The notes: generated from the sequence alone by a model not told the origin. A DNA stretch of 64,000 bases from Methylomonas methanica (GCF_001644035.1 NZ_LUUG01000071.1:59355-123354), one strand, 5' to 3'. Positions 43,877-53,305 are shown, counted from the first letter of the stretch. Numbers and translations: made by a program.

Positions 43877-44830
43877 ATGACTAAGGCTCTCGTCACCGGC
43901 GCCAGCGGTTTTATCGGCTCGCAGCTGTGCCAGGCCTTAATGAACCAAGGTTATGCGGTAAGAACTTGCAGTCGCGCCGGACATAGCCCGGACAACATAG
44001 CTTTTGATTTTGCAAAACCGGGAGCTTGCCCCGCGGAACTTTGCGCCGGTATAGACGTGGTGTTTCATCTGGCCGGTAAAGCCCACGCCTTGGCGGAGAA
44101 CCGGCAGGATGCAGCCGAATACCGGGAAGTGAATACCGAAGGCACGCGCAAATTGCTGGAAGCGGCGCAACAGGCCGGAGTAAAAAGCTTTGTGTTCTTC
44201 AGCAGCGTGAAAGCGGTCGGCGATAGTAGCCGTCAACCCATGGACGAAACGCTTAACGAGCCGGCCAGCGACTCTTACGGCTTATCCAAATACGAGGCGG
44301 AGCAACTGGTGCTGCACGGCGGTTATATTCCGCATCCCGTGGTGTTGCGACTCAGTATGGTCTACGGCGATACCGAGAAAGGCAACTTGCCGAGGATGAT
44401 AAAAGCGGTCCGACGCGGGATATTTCCACCGTTGGCAGAGTCCGGTAACCAACGTTCCATGGTTCATGTAGAAGACGTGATTGCCTCCGCCTTGTTGGCT
44501 GCCGAGAAGCCCGAAGCAGCCGGACAAATTTATATCGTCACCGATCAACAAAACTATTCCACCCGGCAGATTTACGACGCGATCAGAGCCGCTCTCGGCA
44601 AACCGCCCGTTGCCTGGTCGGTACCTATGCCGCTGCTAGCCAGCTTAGCGAGATTGGGCGATGGTTTTGGCCGGCTAACGGGGCGGCGCTTTCCCATCGA
44701 TAGCGATAGCCTGGAAAAATTAACCGGTTCGGCTTGGTATTCGTCTGCTAAAATCGGCCGCGAATTGGGTTTTCAACCTCGACACACGCTCTGGAAAGCC
44801 CTGCCCGATATTATTCGCCACCTAAGTTAA
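43877..44830 (+). CDS. NAD-dependent sugar epimerase/dehydratase (WbpV-like)
   Basis: A 317-residue extended SDR protein. The start is taken as the ATG just before TKALVTGASGFIGSQL; a GTG seven codons earlier is also possible. The NAD motif GASGFIG, the catalytic Ser region FFSSVKAVGDSS, and Y-x3-K in SYGLSKYEAE are intact, and VLRLSMVYG and VHVEDV follow. Together with the next two genes it matches the wbpV-wbpL-wbpM set, which makes a nucleotide-linked N-acetyl deoxy-sugar (for example FucNAc or QuiNAc) and primes the lipid carrier with it. The exact product sugar cannot be read from sequence. Confidence 0.86.
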   Translation: MTKALVTGASGFIGSQLCQALMNQGYAVRTCSRAGHSPDNIAFDFAKPGACPAELCAGIDVVFHLAGKAHALAENRQDAAEYREVNTEGTRKLLEAAQQAGVKSFVFFSSVKAVGDSSRQPMDETLNEPASDSYGLSKYEAEQLVLHGGYIPHPVVLRLSMVYGDTEKGNLPRMIKAVRRGIFPPLAESGNQRSMVHVEDVIASALLAAEKPEAAGQIYIVTDQQNYSTRQIYDAIRAALGKPPVAWSVPMPLLASLARLGDGFGRLTGRRFPIDSDSLEKLTGSAWYSSAKIGRELGFQPRHTLWKALPDIIRHLS

Positions 44831-44836
44831 TCTAGC

Positions 44837-45868
44837 GTGCTACTGCTTTTCATTGTTATTTTGCTGCTCGCCGTCGTATTGACCGGCCTGATTCGCCGCT
44901 ATGCCTTAACTTACAAGGTGCTAGACATCCCTAACCAACGTAGCTCTCACAGCGTGCCAACCCCGCGCGGCGGCGGATTGGCTGTCGTGCTGGCATTCTT
45001 TGCGGCCGCTCTCTGGCTGTTTTTCGATAGTCAATTAACCGGTACATCCTTAGCCTTACTGGGCTCCACGCTGTTGGTAGCTGTTATCGGTTTTTGCGAC
45101 GATCACGGCGAAGTGGCCGCGCGCTGGCGTTTTTTGACGCATTTAGTGGCTGCAATTATCGCCCTGGAATTGTTGGGCGGCCTTCCCGTGGTATTGATCC
45201 CCGCGCCATTCGACGCCATCTTCGGGCGCTTAACCTTAAATCTCTCCTGGCTGGGCTATCCGTTGGGAGCGCTGTTTTTGGTGTGGACTCTCAACCTGTT
45301 TAATTTCATGGACGGTACCGACGGCATCGCCGGTTCGGAAGCGCTGTTCGTCTCGTCGGCGTTGGCAGGCTATCTGTTTTTTATCGACCAAAGCCTTTGC
45401 TCTGTCGCCTTTAGTTTGGCGGCGGCTTGCGCAGGCTTTTTGTTTTGGAATTGGCCGAAAGCGAAAATCTTCATGGGCGATGTCGGCAGCGGCTTTATCG
45501 GTCTGTTGCTGGGTTTATTGATTTTACTGGCCGCGCAACAGGCCGCCGTGCTGCTGTATTGCGGGCTGATTTTATTCGGTGCGTTTATCGTGGATGCCAG
45601 CTATACCTTGGCGGTTCGGATGTTTAGTGGACAAAAATGGTACGCGGCGCATTGCTCGCACACTTACCAACACGCAGCCAAACGGTATGGACATTTGCCG
45701 GTGTTATTGGCAGCCTGGGCAATCAATTGCGGCTGGCTGCTGCCTGTCTCTCTATGGATATTTAAGCATCCCAGCCATGCTTTGGCCGGGATTGCTTTGG
45801 CTTATCTGCCCTTAATCTATCTGGCTTACCGGTTTAAGGCCGGCCAAACCGAGTTGGTTATCTCGTGA
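44837..45868 (+). CDS. MraY/WecA-family glycosyl-1-phosphate transferase (WbpL-like)
   Basis: A 343-residue integral membrane protein with about ten segments and a GTG start six bases after the epimerase stop. Family motifs: SSHSVPTPRGGGLAVVLAF (cytoplasmic loop 1), the Mg-binding FMDGTDGIAG (about residue 156) and FMGDVGSGFIG (about 212). These polyprenyl-phosphate N-acetylaminosugar-1-phosphate transferases start glycan synthesis by loading an amino sugar on undecaprenyl phosphate. The fusion-like spacing with the upstream epimerase and four-base overlap with the downstream dehydratase indicate one operon. It is a second priming enzyme, besides the PHPT at 35019-36440. Confidence 0.9.
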   Translation: MLLLFIVILLLAVVLTGLIRRYALTYKVLDIPNQRSSHSVPTPRGGGLAVVLAFFAAALWLFFDSQLTGTSLALLGSTLLVAVIGFCDDHGEVAARWRFLTHLVAAIIALELLGGLPVVLIPAPFDAIFGRLTLNLSWLGYPLGALFLVWTLNLFNFMDGTDGIAGSEALFVSSALAGYLFFIDQSLCSVAFSLAAACAGFLFWNWPKAKIFMGDVGSGFIGLLLGLLILLAAQQAAVLLYCGLILFGAFIVDASYTLAVRMFSGQKWYAAHCSHTYQHAAKRYGHLPVLLAAWAINCGWLLPVSLWIFKHPSHALAGIALAYLPLIYLAYRFKAGQTELVIS

Positions 45869-47697
45869 CCCTAAAATTTCGCTCCCGCACCACCATCTTT
45901 GTGCACGACTTGGCCATGATTCCGCTGGCCTGGTTCGGCGCTTACTGGCTGCGCTTTAATCTGCAAGACATCCCCGACGAATTTTTTTATTCGGCCTTAT
46001 TGTTCCTGCCATGGGTTATCGCTATCCAGGTCAGTTTGTTCTGGGTGTTTGGTTTGTATCGCGGCGTTTGGCGGTTCTCCTCGTTGCCGGACCTGATCCG
46101 CATCGGTAAAGCCGTGTTGACCGGTATTTTTTTTATTGCCTCCGCCTTGTTTTTATACGACCGCCTGCACGGTGTGCCACGTTCGGTCGTGCCGCTGTAT
46201 GTGCTGATCTTGTTTTCCTTGCTCAGCATTCCGCGTCTGGTTTATCGCTTTTGGAAAGAACAGACATTCGCGGAACGCATCGGCCGGCGCGCCTTGATTG
46301 TCGGTGCCGGGTCCGCCGGGGAAATGTTGGTAAGAGATTTGTTGGCGAATATCGATAGTGATTATGTGCCAATCATTTTCGTCGATGACAACCACGGCAA
46401 ATATAAGCGCGAGATTCGCGGCATCCGCGTCGCCGGCACGGTCGAGCAAATACCCGAATTAGTGGAGCGCTGGAATATCGAAACAGTGCTGATCGCCGTG
46501 CCGTCGGCCAGCGACCAGCAGATGCGCCGTATCGTGGAAATCTGCGAAAACTGTTCGGTGGATTTTCAGACTTTGCCGTCGGTTAAAGAACTGCTGAGCG
46601 GCGCGGTCACCACCGCCAACCTGCGTAGCGTATCCATCGAAGATATTCTGGGCCGCACGCCGGTAAAACTGGATTGGCCCGGCATAAAAAACCACCTGCA
46701 CGATAGAGTTATTGTAGTCACGGGCGGCGGCGGTTCCATAGGCTCCGAGCTTTGCAAGCAGCTGGCCAGAGCACAACCGCGCAAGTTGATCGTGTTCGAT
46801 CAGTGCGAATTTAATTTGTACAAAATCAACGCCGACTTAAACCGGCTGTTTCCAGAGTTATCGCATCAGGCGGTACTGGGCGATGTCGCCGACCCTATTG
46901 CTGTGCAGCAGGTAATCAGCGGGCAACGACCAGAAATCGTGTTTCATGCCGCTGCTTATAAACATGTGCCCTTATTGGAAAATCAAATCCGCGAGGCGGT
47001 GCATAACAATCTGATCGGTACCAAGATCCTAGCGGAAGCGGCTATTGCAGCAGGCGTGGCGCGTTTCGTACTGATTTCCACCGACAAGGCCGTCAATCCT
47101 ACCAACGTGATGGGCGCGACCAAACGGGCGGCGGAAATCCTTTGCCAAAACCTGAATCAAACCGGTAACACCCGTTTTACCACGGTCCGTTTCGGCAACG
47201 TGCTCGATTCTGCCGGCAGCGTGGTGCCCTTGTTCAGAGAACAAATCAAGGCCGGCGGCCCTATCACGGTGACGCATCCGGATATTACCCGCTACTTCAT
47301 GACGATTCCGGAAGCCTGCCAGCTGATCATGCAGGCAGAAACCATAGGCCAGGGCGGGGAAGTGTTCGTGCTGGATATGGGCGAACCGGTGAAAATTACT
47401 TACCTGGCGGAGCAAATGATCCGCCTGAGCGGCAAAGTCCCGAACAAAGACATCGAGATTAAAATTGTCGGCTTGCGGCCCGGCGAAAAACTCTACGAAG
47501 AATTATTCCATGACCAGGAGCAATTGCTGGCAACCAGCCACGCGAAATTGCGCCTGGCCAAAGCCCGACTCTACGACTCCGTGGAATGGGCTAAACAGAT
47601 TGAAGACTTACAGCTAGTCTGCCGGAACTACGATAACCAACAACTATTGGCCGGCTTGAAACAACTGGTACCGGAGTTTAATAATACGCACACCTAA
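45865..47697 (+). CDS. WbpM/CapD-like nucleoside-diphosphate sugar 4,6-dehydratase (membrane-bound)
   Basis: A 610-residue protein with four N-terminal membrane helices (about residues 10-130), a first Rossmann domain (VGAGSAGEMLVRDL, about 146) and a catalytic SDR domain beginning ITGG-like VVTGGGGSIGSELCKQL (about 288). As in WbpM, the usual catalytic tyrosine is replaced by methionine: STDKAVNPTNVMGATKR. Members of this family convert UDP-GlcNAc to its 4-keto-6-deoxy form. It is co-translated with the WbpL-like gene and supplies precursor to that pathway. The typical length of WbpM is about 665; this one is slightly shorter. Confidence 0.92.
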   Translation: MTLKFRSRTTIFVHDLAMIPLAWFGAYWLRFNLQDIPDEFFYSALLFLPWVIAIQVSLFWVFGLYRGVWRFSSLPDLIRIGKAVLTGIFFIASALFLYDRLHGVPRSVVPLYVLILFSLLSIPRLVYRFWKEQTFAERIGRRALIVGAGSAGEMLVRDLLANIDSDYVPIIFVDDNHGKYKREIRGIRVAGTVEQIPELVERWNIETVLIAVPSASDQQMRRIVEICENCSVDFQTLPSVKELLSGAVTTANLRSVSIEDILGRTPVKLDWPGIKNHLHDRVIVVTGGGGSIGSELCKQLARAQPRKLIVFDQCEFNLYKINADLNRLFPELSHQAVLGDVADPIAVQQVISGQRPEIVFHAAAYKHVPLLENQIREAVHNNLIGTKILAEAAIAAGVARFVLISTDKAVNPTNVMGATKRAAEILCQNLNQTGNTRFTTVRFGNVLDSAGSVVPLFREQIKAGGPITVTHPDITRYFMTIPEACQLIMQAETIGQGGEVFVLDMGEPVKITYLAEQMIRLSGKVPNKDIEIKIVGLRPGEKLYEELFHDQEQLLATSHAKLRLAKARLYDSVEWAKQIEDLQLVCRNYDNQQLLAGLKQLVPEFNNTHT

Positions 47698-47766
47698 AAG
47701 CACAATTCCTTATCTTCCGCACGCACAGGGCCTAGAGCGGGAAGTTAGGTTTAGAGATGGCATGCG

Positions 47767-47827
47767 TAGGGTCGAATTTATTCGACCTTTGGCGCCCATA
47801 GTGCGAATAAATTCGCACCTACAAGTT
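47767..47827. repeat. Double-palindrome repeat, copy C
   Basis: GGTCGAATTTATTCGACC, spacer TTTGGCGCCCATA, then the second palindrome centred on GCGAATAAATTCGC and flank CTACAAGTT. Same orientation as copy A, from which it differs by only a few bases. It separates the converging wbpM-like and methyltransferase-like genes and may act as a two-way terminator. Confidence 0.8.
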
Positions 47828-47847
47828 CTTAACTCAACGGCATTCCC

Positions 47848-48588
47848 CTAAAACCGGCCTATCCGATAGCAATACAGCTTGGTTTTCCGGCGATCATTGA
47901 GTTCTATAACCGATTCAGGTTCACTATTCGGAATGGGAAAGGAGGACGAGACAAACAAGCATCCGGCCCGCATTTCCCGCCGAATTTTTTCGCCTATTTT
48001 TGTCATCACCAGCGGCGACAGGAAGGCGAATACCACATCGAACTCCCGTAAATCCTGCTCCCAGAAACTGGACCGTCCGACCCGGACATTGGTCAGATTA
48101 CGACAACGCCATGTTGCCAGCAGCCAGGGCAGCGGTGCTCGCTCTAAGGCCACTACAGCCATGTCCTGCCGGGCTTTTGCAAGCGGCACCACAACCGTGG
48201 CCAGACCGGCACCAATATCGACAAACGTTTGCGCACCCTCGCTTTGCACTATCTCAATCAGCGTATCGCTGACGGCAGAAGATGATAAGAACAGAGGAAC
48301 ATCACCTTTCACTGTCCCCCAAAATAATAGGGTTAGCAGCAGTAATATCAGCAGATACAGCCAAGCCGGCACTTGCCAGCTCAGACCCAGCAATACGGTC
48401 GGCATGAACAGCAAATGGATGGGCAGCCACCAAACAGGCTGGCGAAACCCCCGCGAGAACAGCGCAGCTAAGCAAGCCTGAATGACGACAGCTTGCCAAA
48501 CGCTAATGGGCAGGGGGAACAGTGCGCGTAAAACCAGCATCACGCCATAGGCCAGCAGCTGGCTCAGCAAAGCCTTGAATAACTGCAT
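47848..48588 (-). CDS. Membrane-anchored SAM methyltransferase-like protein
   Basis: A 246-residue protein with four hydrophobic segments in the first 92 residues and a cytoplasmic C-terminal domain. That domain carries a SAM-binding glycine loop, FVDIGAGLATVVVPLAK (about residue 119), with the acidic residue in VALERAPLPW and a later DVVFAFLSP. The fold fits a class I methyltransferase fused to a membrane anchor. No substrate can be proposed. It stands alone, converging with the wbpM-like gene, and is followed on the same strand by nothing within the repeat-bearing gap. Confidence 0.65.
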   Translation of the reverse strand: MQLFKALLSQLLAYGVMLVLRALFPLPISVWQAVVIQACLAALFSRGFRQPVWWLPIHLLFMPTVLLGLSWQVPAWLYLLILLLLTLLFWGTVKGDVPLFLSSSAVSDTLIEIVQSEGAQTFVDIGAGLATVVVPLAKARQDMAVVALERAPLPWLLATWRCRNLTNVRVGRSSFWEQDLREFDVVFAFLSPLVMTKIGEKIRREMRAGCLFVSSSFPIPNSEPESVIELNDRRKTKLYCYRIGRF

Positions 48589-48630
48589 CGCCGGATAGAT
48601 TTCTTATTTTTGGGGTTCTTGAATATCGTC

Positions 48631-48713
48631 GCTCCCGCGTCGGCGGGAGCCCAGTTACCAAGGTGGATGCGCTGCGCAAATTGACGACTCCCGGCTAATG
48701 CGCAGCGCCATCC
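48631..48713 (-). terminator. Hairpins at the 3' end of motB (possible terminator)
   Basis: Two inverted repeats overlap the end of motB: GGATGCGCTGCGC (48665-48677) pairs with GCGCAGCGCCATCC (48700-48713, one bulge), and GCTCCCGC-GTCG-GCGGGAGC lies at 48631-48650. No T-run follows on the minus strand, so a classical Rho-independent terminator is not shown. Confidence 0.35.
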
Positions 48714-49666
48714 GCCCCGGTAATTTTGGTATTTTGCTGAATCGTCGGCGATATGGCCGGCAGGCCGGGAACCGTGGTATCGCTGCTACCGGGTTTATCT
48801 TCGGCGCCATCGTGCAGAACTTGATTTTCGGTCTTTTTATTCATCACCACGATGGAAATCCGCCGGTTCATCGGATCGTTCGGTACATCACCCTTGTAAG
48901 GAATGCTGGACGCCAGGCCGACGACGCGCAGCACCTTATCCTCGCTGAGACCGCCTTGGGTCAACTCGCGGCGCGCCACATTGGCCCGGTCGCTGGATAA
49001 CTCCCAGTTGGAATAGCCGGTGCGATTGCTGGGAAACGGCAGCGCGTCGGTGTGACCGTTGATGGTGACTTTGTTTGGCAATTCGTTGATTACCGGCGCC
49101 AGTTCGCGCAAGATGGCTTGCGCGTAGGTTTCGATACCCGAACTGGCCAGTTTGAACATCGGCCGGTTTTGCGCATCGATAATCTGGATTTTCAGACCTT
49201 CAGGGGTGGTTTCCAGCTTGATCTGATCTTTATATTCCGCCAACTTGTCATTGGCTTTCAGCATGTCCTCGATTTTTTCCTGCAACTTTTCCAGCTTGAG
49301 TTTTTCCTGCTCTTCCGCGAGCTTTTCGATATCCTCGGGGGTTGGTTCGGCCGGGGTATTTTCCCCCTGATGCACTTGCCCCTCCTCTTGCGACTTCAAG
49401 TCCTGACCGCCGGCTTGAATGATACTGGTGCGGTCGCCGGTACCTTCACCGCTGCTATTGGTAATAGCTACGCCGAAGGGATTCTGGAAATATTCGGAAA
49501 TGCCTTTTTTGGTTTTCTCGTCGGTGGAACCGAGCAACCACATCAACAAAAAGAAGGCCATCATCGCCGTCACGAAGTCGGCATAGGCAATTTTCCAGGC
49601 ACCGCCGTGATGACCGCCGTGACCGGCCTTCTTGATTTTCTTGATGATTATGGGTTGTTCGGCCAT
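48695..49666 (-). CDS. motB: Flagellar motor stator protein MotB
   Basis: A 323-residue stator subunit. One membrane helix carries the proton-accepting aspartate D30 in AYADFVTAMMAFFLLMWLLG, equivalent to D32 of E. coli MotB. A charged Glu/Lys-rich linker with coiled-coil character (about residues 100-150) precedes the OmpA-like peptidoglycan-binding domain with INGHTDALPF, NWELSSDRANVARREL and NRRISIVV. It binds the cell wall and, with MotA, forms the ion channel that drives the flagellum. motA lies upstream with a 6-base gap. The A/V-TAMMAFFLLMW helix fits a proton rather than a sodium stator. Confidence 0.95.
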   Translation of the reverse strand: MAEQPIIIKKIKKAGHGGHHGGAWKIAYADFVTAMMAFFLLMWLLGSTDEKTKKGISEYFQNPFGVAITNSSGEGTGDRTSIIQAGGQDLKSQEEGQVHQGENTPAEPTPEDIEKLAEEQEKLKLEKLQEKIEDMLKANDKLAEYKDQIKLETTPEGLKIQIIDAQNRPMFKLASSGIETYAQAILRELAPVINELPNKVTINGHTDALPFPSNRTGYSNWELSSDRANVARRELTQGGLSEDKVLRVVGLASSIPYKGDVPNDPMNRRISIVVMNKKTENQVLHDGAEDKPGSSDTTVPGLPAISPTIQQNTKITGADGAAH

Positions 49667-49672
49667 CGCTGC

Positions 49673-50521
49673 TTACCCTTTACCGGCTTTCAACTGTTCT
49701 TCCAGTTCGGTAAAGCCCGGCCTGACGTGGTGAGGAATGGCGGTACGCATGAACTCCACTGTCATCGCCGGCGAAGTGCCTTTCGCGCAATTCAGCAGGC
49801 CTTTTTGGGTACACTTATAGGCATTCCCCTCTTCTTCCAGCCGCGCCTCCATCACCGAGGCCACAGGACCAATAAAGCCGTAGGACACCAGAATACCCAG
49901 GAAGGTACCGACCAGCGCCGCAGCAATCAGCTTGCCCAATTCCGCGGGCGGAATCCCTACCGATTCCATCGTATGCACCACCCCCATTACCGCCGCAACG
50001 ATACCGAACGCCGGCATACCGTCACCGACCCTTTGCACGGCCTTGATCGGCTCGTTGCCTTCGGCGTGGTGCACTTCAATTTCCGCATCCATGATGTCTT
50101 CAAGTTGGTTGACGTCAACCCCTGTCAGAATCAGCCTGAGCTTATCGCAAATGAATTCCATCAGATGGTGGTCATGCACGATTTTTTCCCCAAAAATCGA
50201 ACTTCCCTCCGGATCGTCCACGACTTTTTCCAGGGACAGCAAGCCTTCCTTGCGGGCCTTCTGACTGAGCGCGTTAAAGCTCATCAGCAGTTCCATATAG
50301 TATTCCTTGGTATAGGTACTGCCTTTCAGCGTAGCGGTACCGCCAGCCATGGCTGCCTTACTGGTGGCTAAGGAGTTACTGGCCAAAAAGGAACCAAAGG
50401 CGGCACCGACGATGATCAGCACCTCCACCGGCTGCCAAAGCACTCCCAAGTGGCCACCGGCCATCATGAAGCCGCCCAATACGCAGCCCAAAATGATCAC
50501 ATAACCAATGATTACAAACAT
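49673..50521 (-). CDS. motA: Flagellar motor stator protein MotA
   Basis: A 282-residue inner-membrane protein with four helices; the N-terminus MFVIIGYVIILGCVLGGFMM and VGAAFGSFLAS are typical. The cytoplasmic loop between helices 2 and 3 holds conserved charged residues that contact FliG, and the paired prolines of helices 3-4 are in GDGMPAFGIVAAVMGVVHTM and the following LVGTFLGILVSYGFIGP. It is co-transcribed with motB. No other flagellar genes are in the window, so the stator genes are separate from the main flagellar cluster. Confidence 0.95.
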   Translation of the reverse strand: MFVIIGYVIILGCVLGGFMMAGGHLGVLWQPVEVLIIVGAAFGSFLASNSLATSKAAMAGGTATLKGSTYTKEYYMELLMSFNALSQKARKEGLLSLEKVVDDPEGSSIFGEKIVHDHHLMEFICDKLRLILTGVDVNQLEDIMDAEIEVHHAEGNEPIKAVQRVGDGMPAFGIVAAVMGVVHTMESVGIPPAELGKLIAAALVGTFLGILVSYGFIGPVASVMEARLEEEGNAYKCTQKGLLNCAKGTSPAMTVEFMRTAIPHHVRPGFTELEEQLKAGKG

Positions 50522-50636
50522 GGTTGCCTCTAAAAGCTAAAAGTTAAATATAAAATCCAAACTTACCCTGGATCCACTCGCTTTACCGGCCGCCATGTAA
50601 GTTGCCGGATAAGTCTAGGCTAAGCTTTTCAATATC

Positions 50637-53303
50637 TCAGGCTAAATGCACAGTTTTTTTCAAAACCAGCTTGCTGATCGCCGGCAGCACCACAAACGTA
50701 CACGTCATAATCCAGAAAATACCGATAGTGATCACCAGTCCCATGCTGGATATGCCTTGGTGCGGCGAAAATGCCAGACCGACAAAGCTGGAAATGGTGG
50801 TCAACGCGCCGTAGAACATGCCGCGCGCGGTACTGGATTGATAAATATTCTGATCCTCCGACAGGGAGTGATGCAGTTTTTCAACCATGTGGATACCATT
50901 ATCGACACCCAGCCCCATTAATAAAGGCAAGGCAATAATATTGGCAAAATTGATAGGCGTACCGGTAAACACGGTGGTCGCCATCGTGAACAAGCCAGCC
51001 AGTACCAGAGGCGTCATCACCAACAGGGTATCGACGATACTGCGGCGAATGAACATCAACAGCAAGGCAATCGCCACCAAGGCGATGATGATGGCTTCCT
51101 GGAAGGCGCCTATCACCGCTTTCATGGACTCCCAATACATCACCGGCAAATCGGTGGCATTGGGTGCCACGGCCTGCACATCGGTGATAAAAGTCTGCAA
51201 GTTACCGAGATCGTTCAAATCTTCCTTAGGAAAAATCTGGATACGATACAAGCCGTCTTTACTCAGCCAACGCTCCTTGATTTCCGCCGGGATACTGGTG
51301 GGTATGATTTCTTCCGCATGGAAACCAATCAGAAGCTGGTTCATTACGGTCGGCAGCGTGCCGAGCAACGATGTTTGAATTTTCTCGATAAACACGCCAC
51401 GGTCAGGCTGAAACCTGGCTTCCAGTTCCTCCATCACGTCTTGCAACTGTTGTTTAAAGGTTTGCAGCGATTTGATGTCGGCGGGATTGGTTTTTTTCGG
51501 CAGGTTGTTGTCTATCGCCGCGATCATGCGCTTGATTGCCGGTAGCGGATCGGTGCCGGTTTTTAACTGCGGGAAAAACTGGCTTTGCGGCCCCAAAGTC
51601 AGCACCATGTCGTCGATGATACCTAACTTGCTTTCCTGGTCGTCAGGCACAAAATCGAACAAGCTGACGGTTTTGTCGACGGTTTTCAGGCTCTCCAGCT
51701 TTTTCTGCGTAGCCCTGGCTTCGTCTTCGTTTTTCACCAAAACGGTCAAGGTCATCGGCGAGGTATCGCGCTCCTTCATCAAGTCCTTGAAGGCAATCAC
51801 CGACTCGGTATGCGGATCACGCAGATTCAAGGGATTGAAATCGGTTTGCACCTGAAACACAAAATACACAGCAACGACCGCACCCAGCAACGTCAGCAAG
51901 GAAATAGCTTTGGCATAGTGCAGCGTAAAGTGGGCCAGCAGGTGGGTAAATTTTGTCGCGCCGGGTTGCTCGCCATGCAATTGATGCACGGGCGGATTCG
52001 GCAACACCTTAAGCAGCACCGGCAACACGGTCAAGGTGATGAATAAACAAATAAACAAGCTGGTACCGGCCAGCAAACCCAACTCGGAAATACCTTGATA
52101 ATCGGTGGGAATAAAGGCATACAAACCGATGGAAGTGGTACCGGCGCACAGGATCAAGGACGGACTGGTCGCCAATAATGCCGAACGAATCGCCTTGCCT
52201 TTGTCGCTACCGTAGAGGTCGAGATTGTCGCGGTAGCGCAGGCAAAAGTGGATCGCATACTCCACGCCCAAACCGATATTGGACACCGCGAAGGCCACCG
52301 AAATTAGATTTAGCTGTTTGACCGCCACGGAGGCGAACAGACCGCAAAATACCATACCCAAGGCCAGCGTCAACAAGGTCGCCAGCATCAACAGCCAGGA
52401 ACGGTAAGCGACCAGCAAAATGCCGCAGACCAACACGATAGAAAAGATGCTGGCGGTAAAAGTACCTTCACTCATCCCGGCCATTTCGTCATGTTCCAAG
52501 CCCACTTCACCGGTCACCCAGACTTTGACTGCCGGTAGATTGGGGTCCTGAATTTTGTCGGCGGCCTGACGGATCACCTTGATTGCGGGTTCTACCGGCA
52601 AAATCTGGCTGTAGTCGAATTTCGGGGTGACGAAAATAAAGGCTTTGTCCGATTGTTCTTCGCTGATCTTGTTTTCGGCGATCAGTTTTTGCCAGGACAG
52701 CAAATCGGTTTCGCCGTTCAGCGTCTTATGCAGCGAGTTGCTGACCTTGTCGATCAAAGACATCAAATCGATAGGCACTTCTTCGGTCTTGGTTTCCGCG
52801 TTCAGCGCGTCTTCGAAGATCGAGAAAAAACCGTTCAGGCTGGGATCTTGCGAGATTCGGCCGATAAACGGCTGGGCTTGCGCCAGTGTCACCGAAAAAT
52901 CCTGCAACTTATCGGTATCCAGATATAGCAAGCCGTTGCGTTGGAAAAACGCGTTTTCATCCGGCCGATAGACCTTGGTGAAATGTTCGGTATCGGCTCT
53001 CAGTTCGCGGCTTAAGCGTTGTGCAGCGGCTTTGGTCAATTCCGGACTGGAAGATTCGATCACCAGTAACAGCGTGTGTACTTCCTGACCGAATTGTTGT
53101 TCGAACTTGCGGCGGTTTTGCTGAAACGGCGCTTCCGGCGCGATCAGTTCCGCGGTATCGGTGTTGACGGTCAGATGATTGCCGGTGTATTGCACGGCAA
53201 GATACGCCAAGATTACCGAGGCAAGTAACACTAATCCCGGCGAGTACAGCAGCCAGTTGCCCCAACGAAAGGCGATATTTCCCAAACGTTTTTCTAAGGA
53301 CAT
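50637..53303 (-). CDS. hpnN: RND-family hopanoid transporter, HpnN-like
   Basis: An 888-residue RND (MMPL-type) protein with two halves, each a single helix, a large periplasmic domain and a five-helix bundle. N-terminal landmarks TVNTDTAELIAPEAPFQQNR, KVYRPDENAFFQRNGLLYLD and AQPFIGRISQDPSLNG match HpnN, the transporter that moves hopanoids from the inner to the outer membrane. The second half has ALPLLMGLGVDNGIHMVEKL, the RND signature in helix 10. Other hopanoid genes are not in the window, so the substrate is inferred from similarity. It starts two bases after the stop of the Na+/Ca2+ exchanger gene, so the two are co-translated. Confidence 0.85.
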   Translation of the reverse strand: MSLEKRLGNIAFRWGNWLLYSPGLVLLASVILAYLAVQYTGNHLTVNTDTAELIAPEAPFQQNRRKFEQQFGQEVHTLLLVIESSSPELTKAAAQRLSRELRADTEHFTKVYRPDENAFFQRNGLLYLDTDKLQDFSVTLAQAQPFIGRISQDPSLNGFFSIFEDALNAETKTEEVPIDLMSLIDKVSNSLHKTLNGETDLLSWQKLIAENKISEEQSDKAFIFVTPKFDYSQILPVEPAIKVIRQAADKIQDPNLPAVKVWVTGEVGLEHDEMAGMSEGTFTASIFSIVLVCGILLVAYRSWLLMLATLLTLALGMVFCGLFASVAVKQLNLISVAFAVSNIGLGVEYAIHFCLRYRDNLDLYGSDKGKAIRSALLATSPSLILCAGTTSIGLYAFIPTDYQGISELGLLAGTSLFICLFITLTVLPVLLKVLPNPPVHQLHGEQPGATKFTHLLAHFTLHYAKAISLLTLLGAVVAVYFVFQVQTDFNPLNLRDPHTESVIAFKDLMKERDTSPMTLTVLVKNEDEARATQKKLESLKTVDKTVSLFDFVPDDQESKLGIIDDMVLTLGPQSQFFPQLKTGTDPLPAIKRMIAAIDNNLPKKTNPADIKSLQTFKQQLQDVMEELEARFQPDRGVFIEKIQTSLLGTLPTVMNQLLIGFHAEEIIPTSIPAEIKERWLSKDGLYRIQIFPKEDLNDLGNLQTFITDVQAVAPNATDLPVMYWESMKAVIGAFQEAIIIALVAIALLLMFIRRSIVDTLLVMTPLVLAGLFTMATTVFTGTPINFANIIALPLLMGLGVDNGIHMVEKLHHSLSEDQNIYQSSTARGMFYGALTTISSFVGLAFSPHQGISSMGLVITIGIFWIMTCTFVVLPAISKLVLKKTVHLA

Positions 53304-53305
53304 GC

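Noticed and set aside
49052..50371. 439-codon open frame on the plus strand across motB and motA
   Set aside because: Antisense shadow: motA and motB on the other strand have complete family motifs, and the plus-strand translation is arginine/histidine-rich without any domain.
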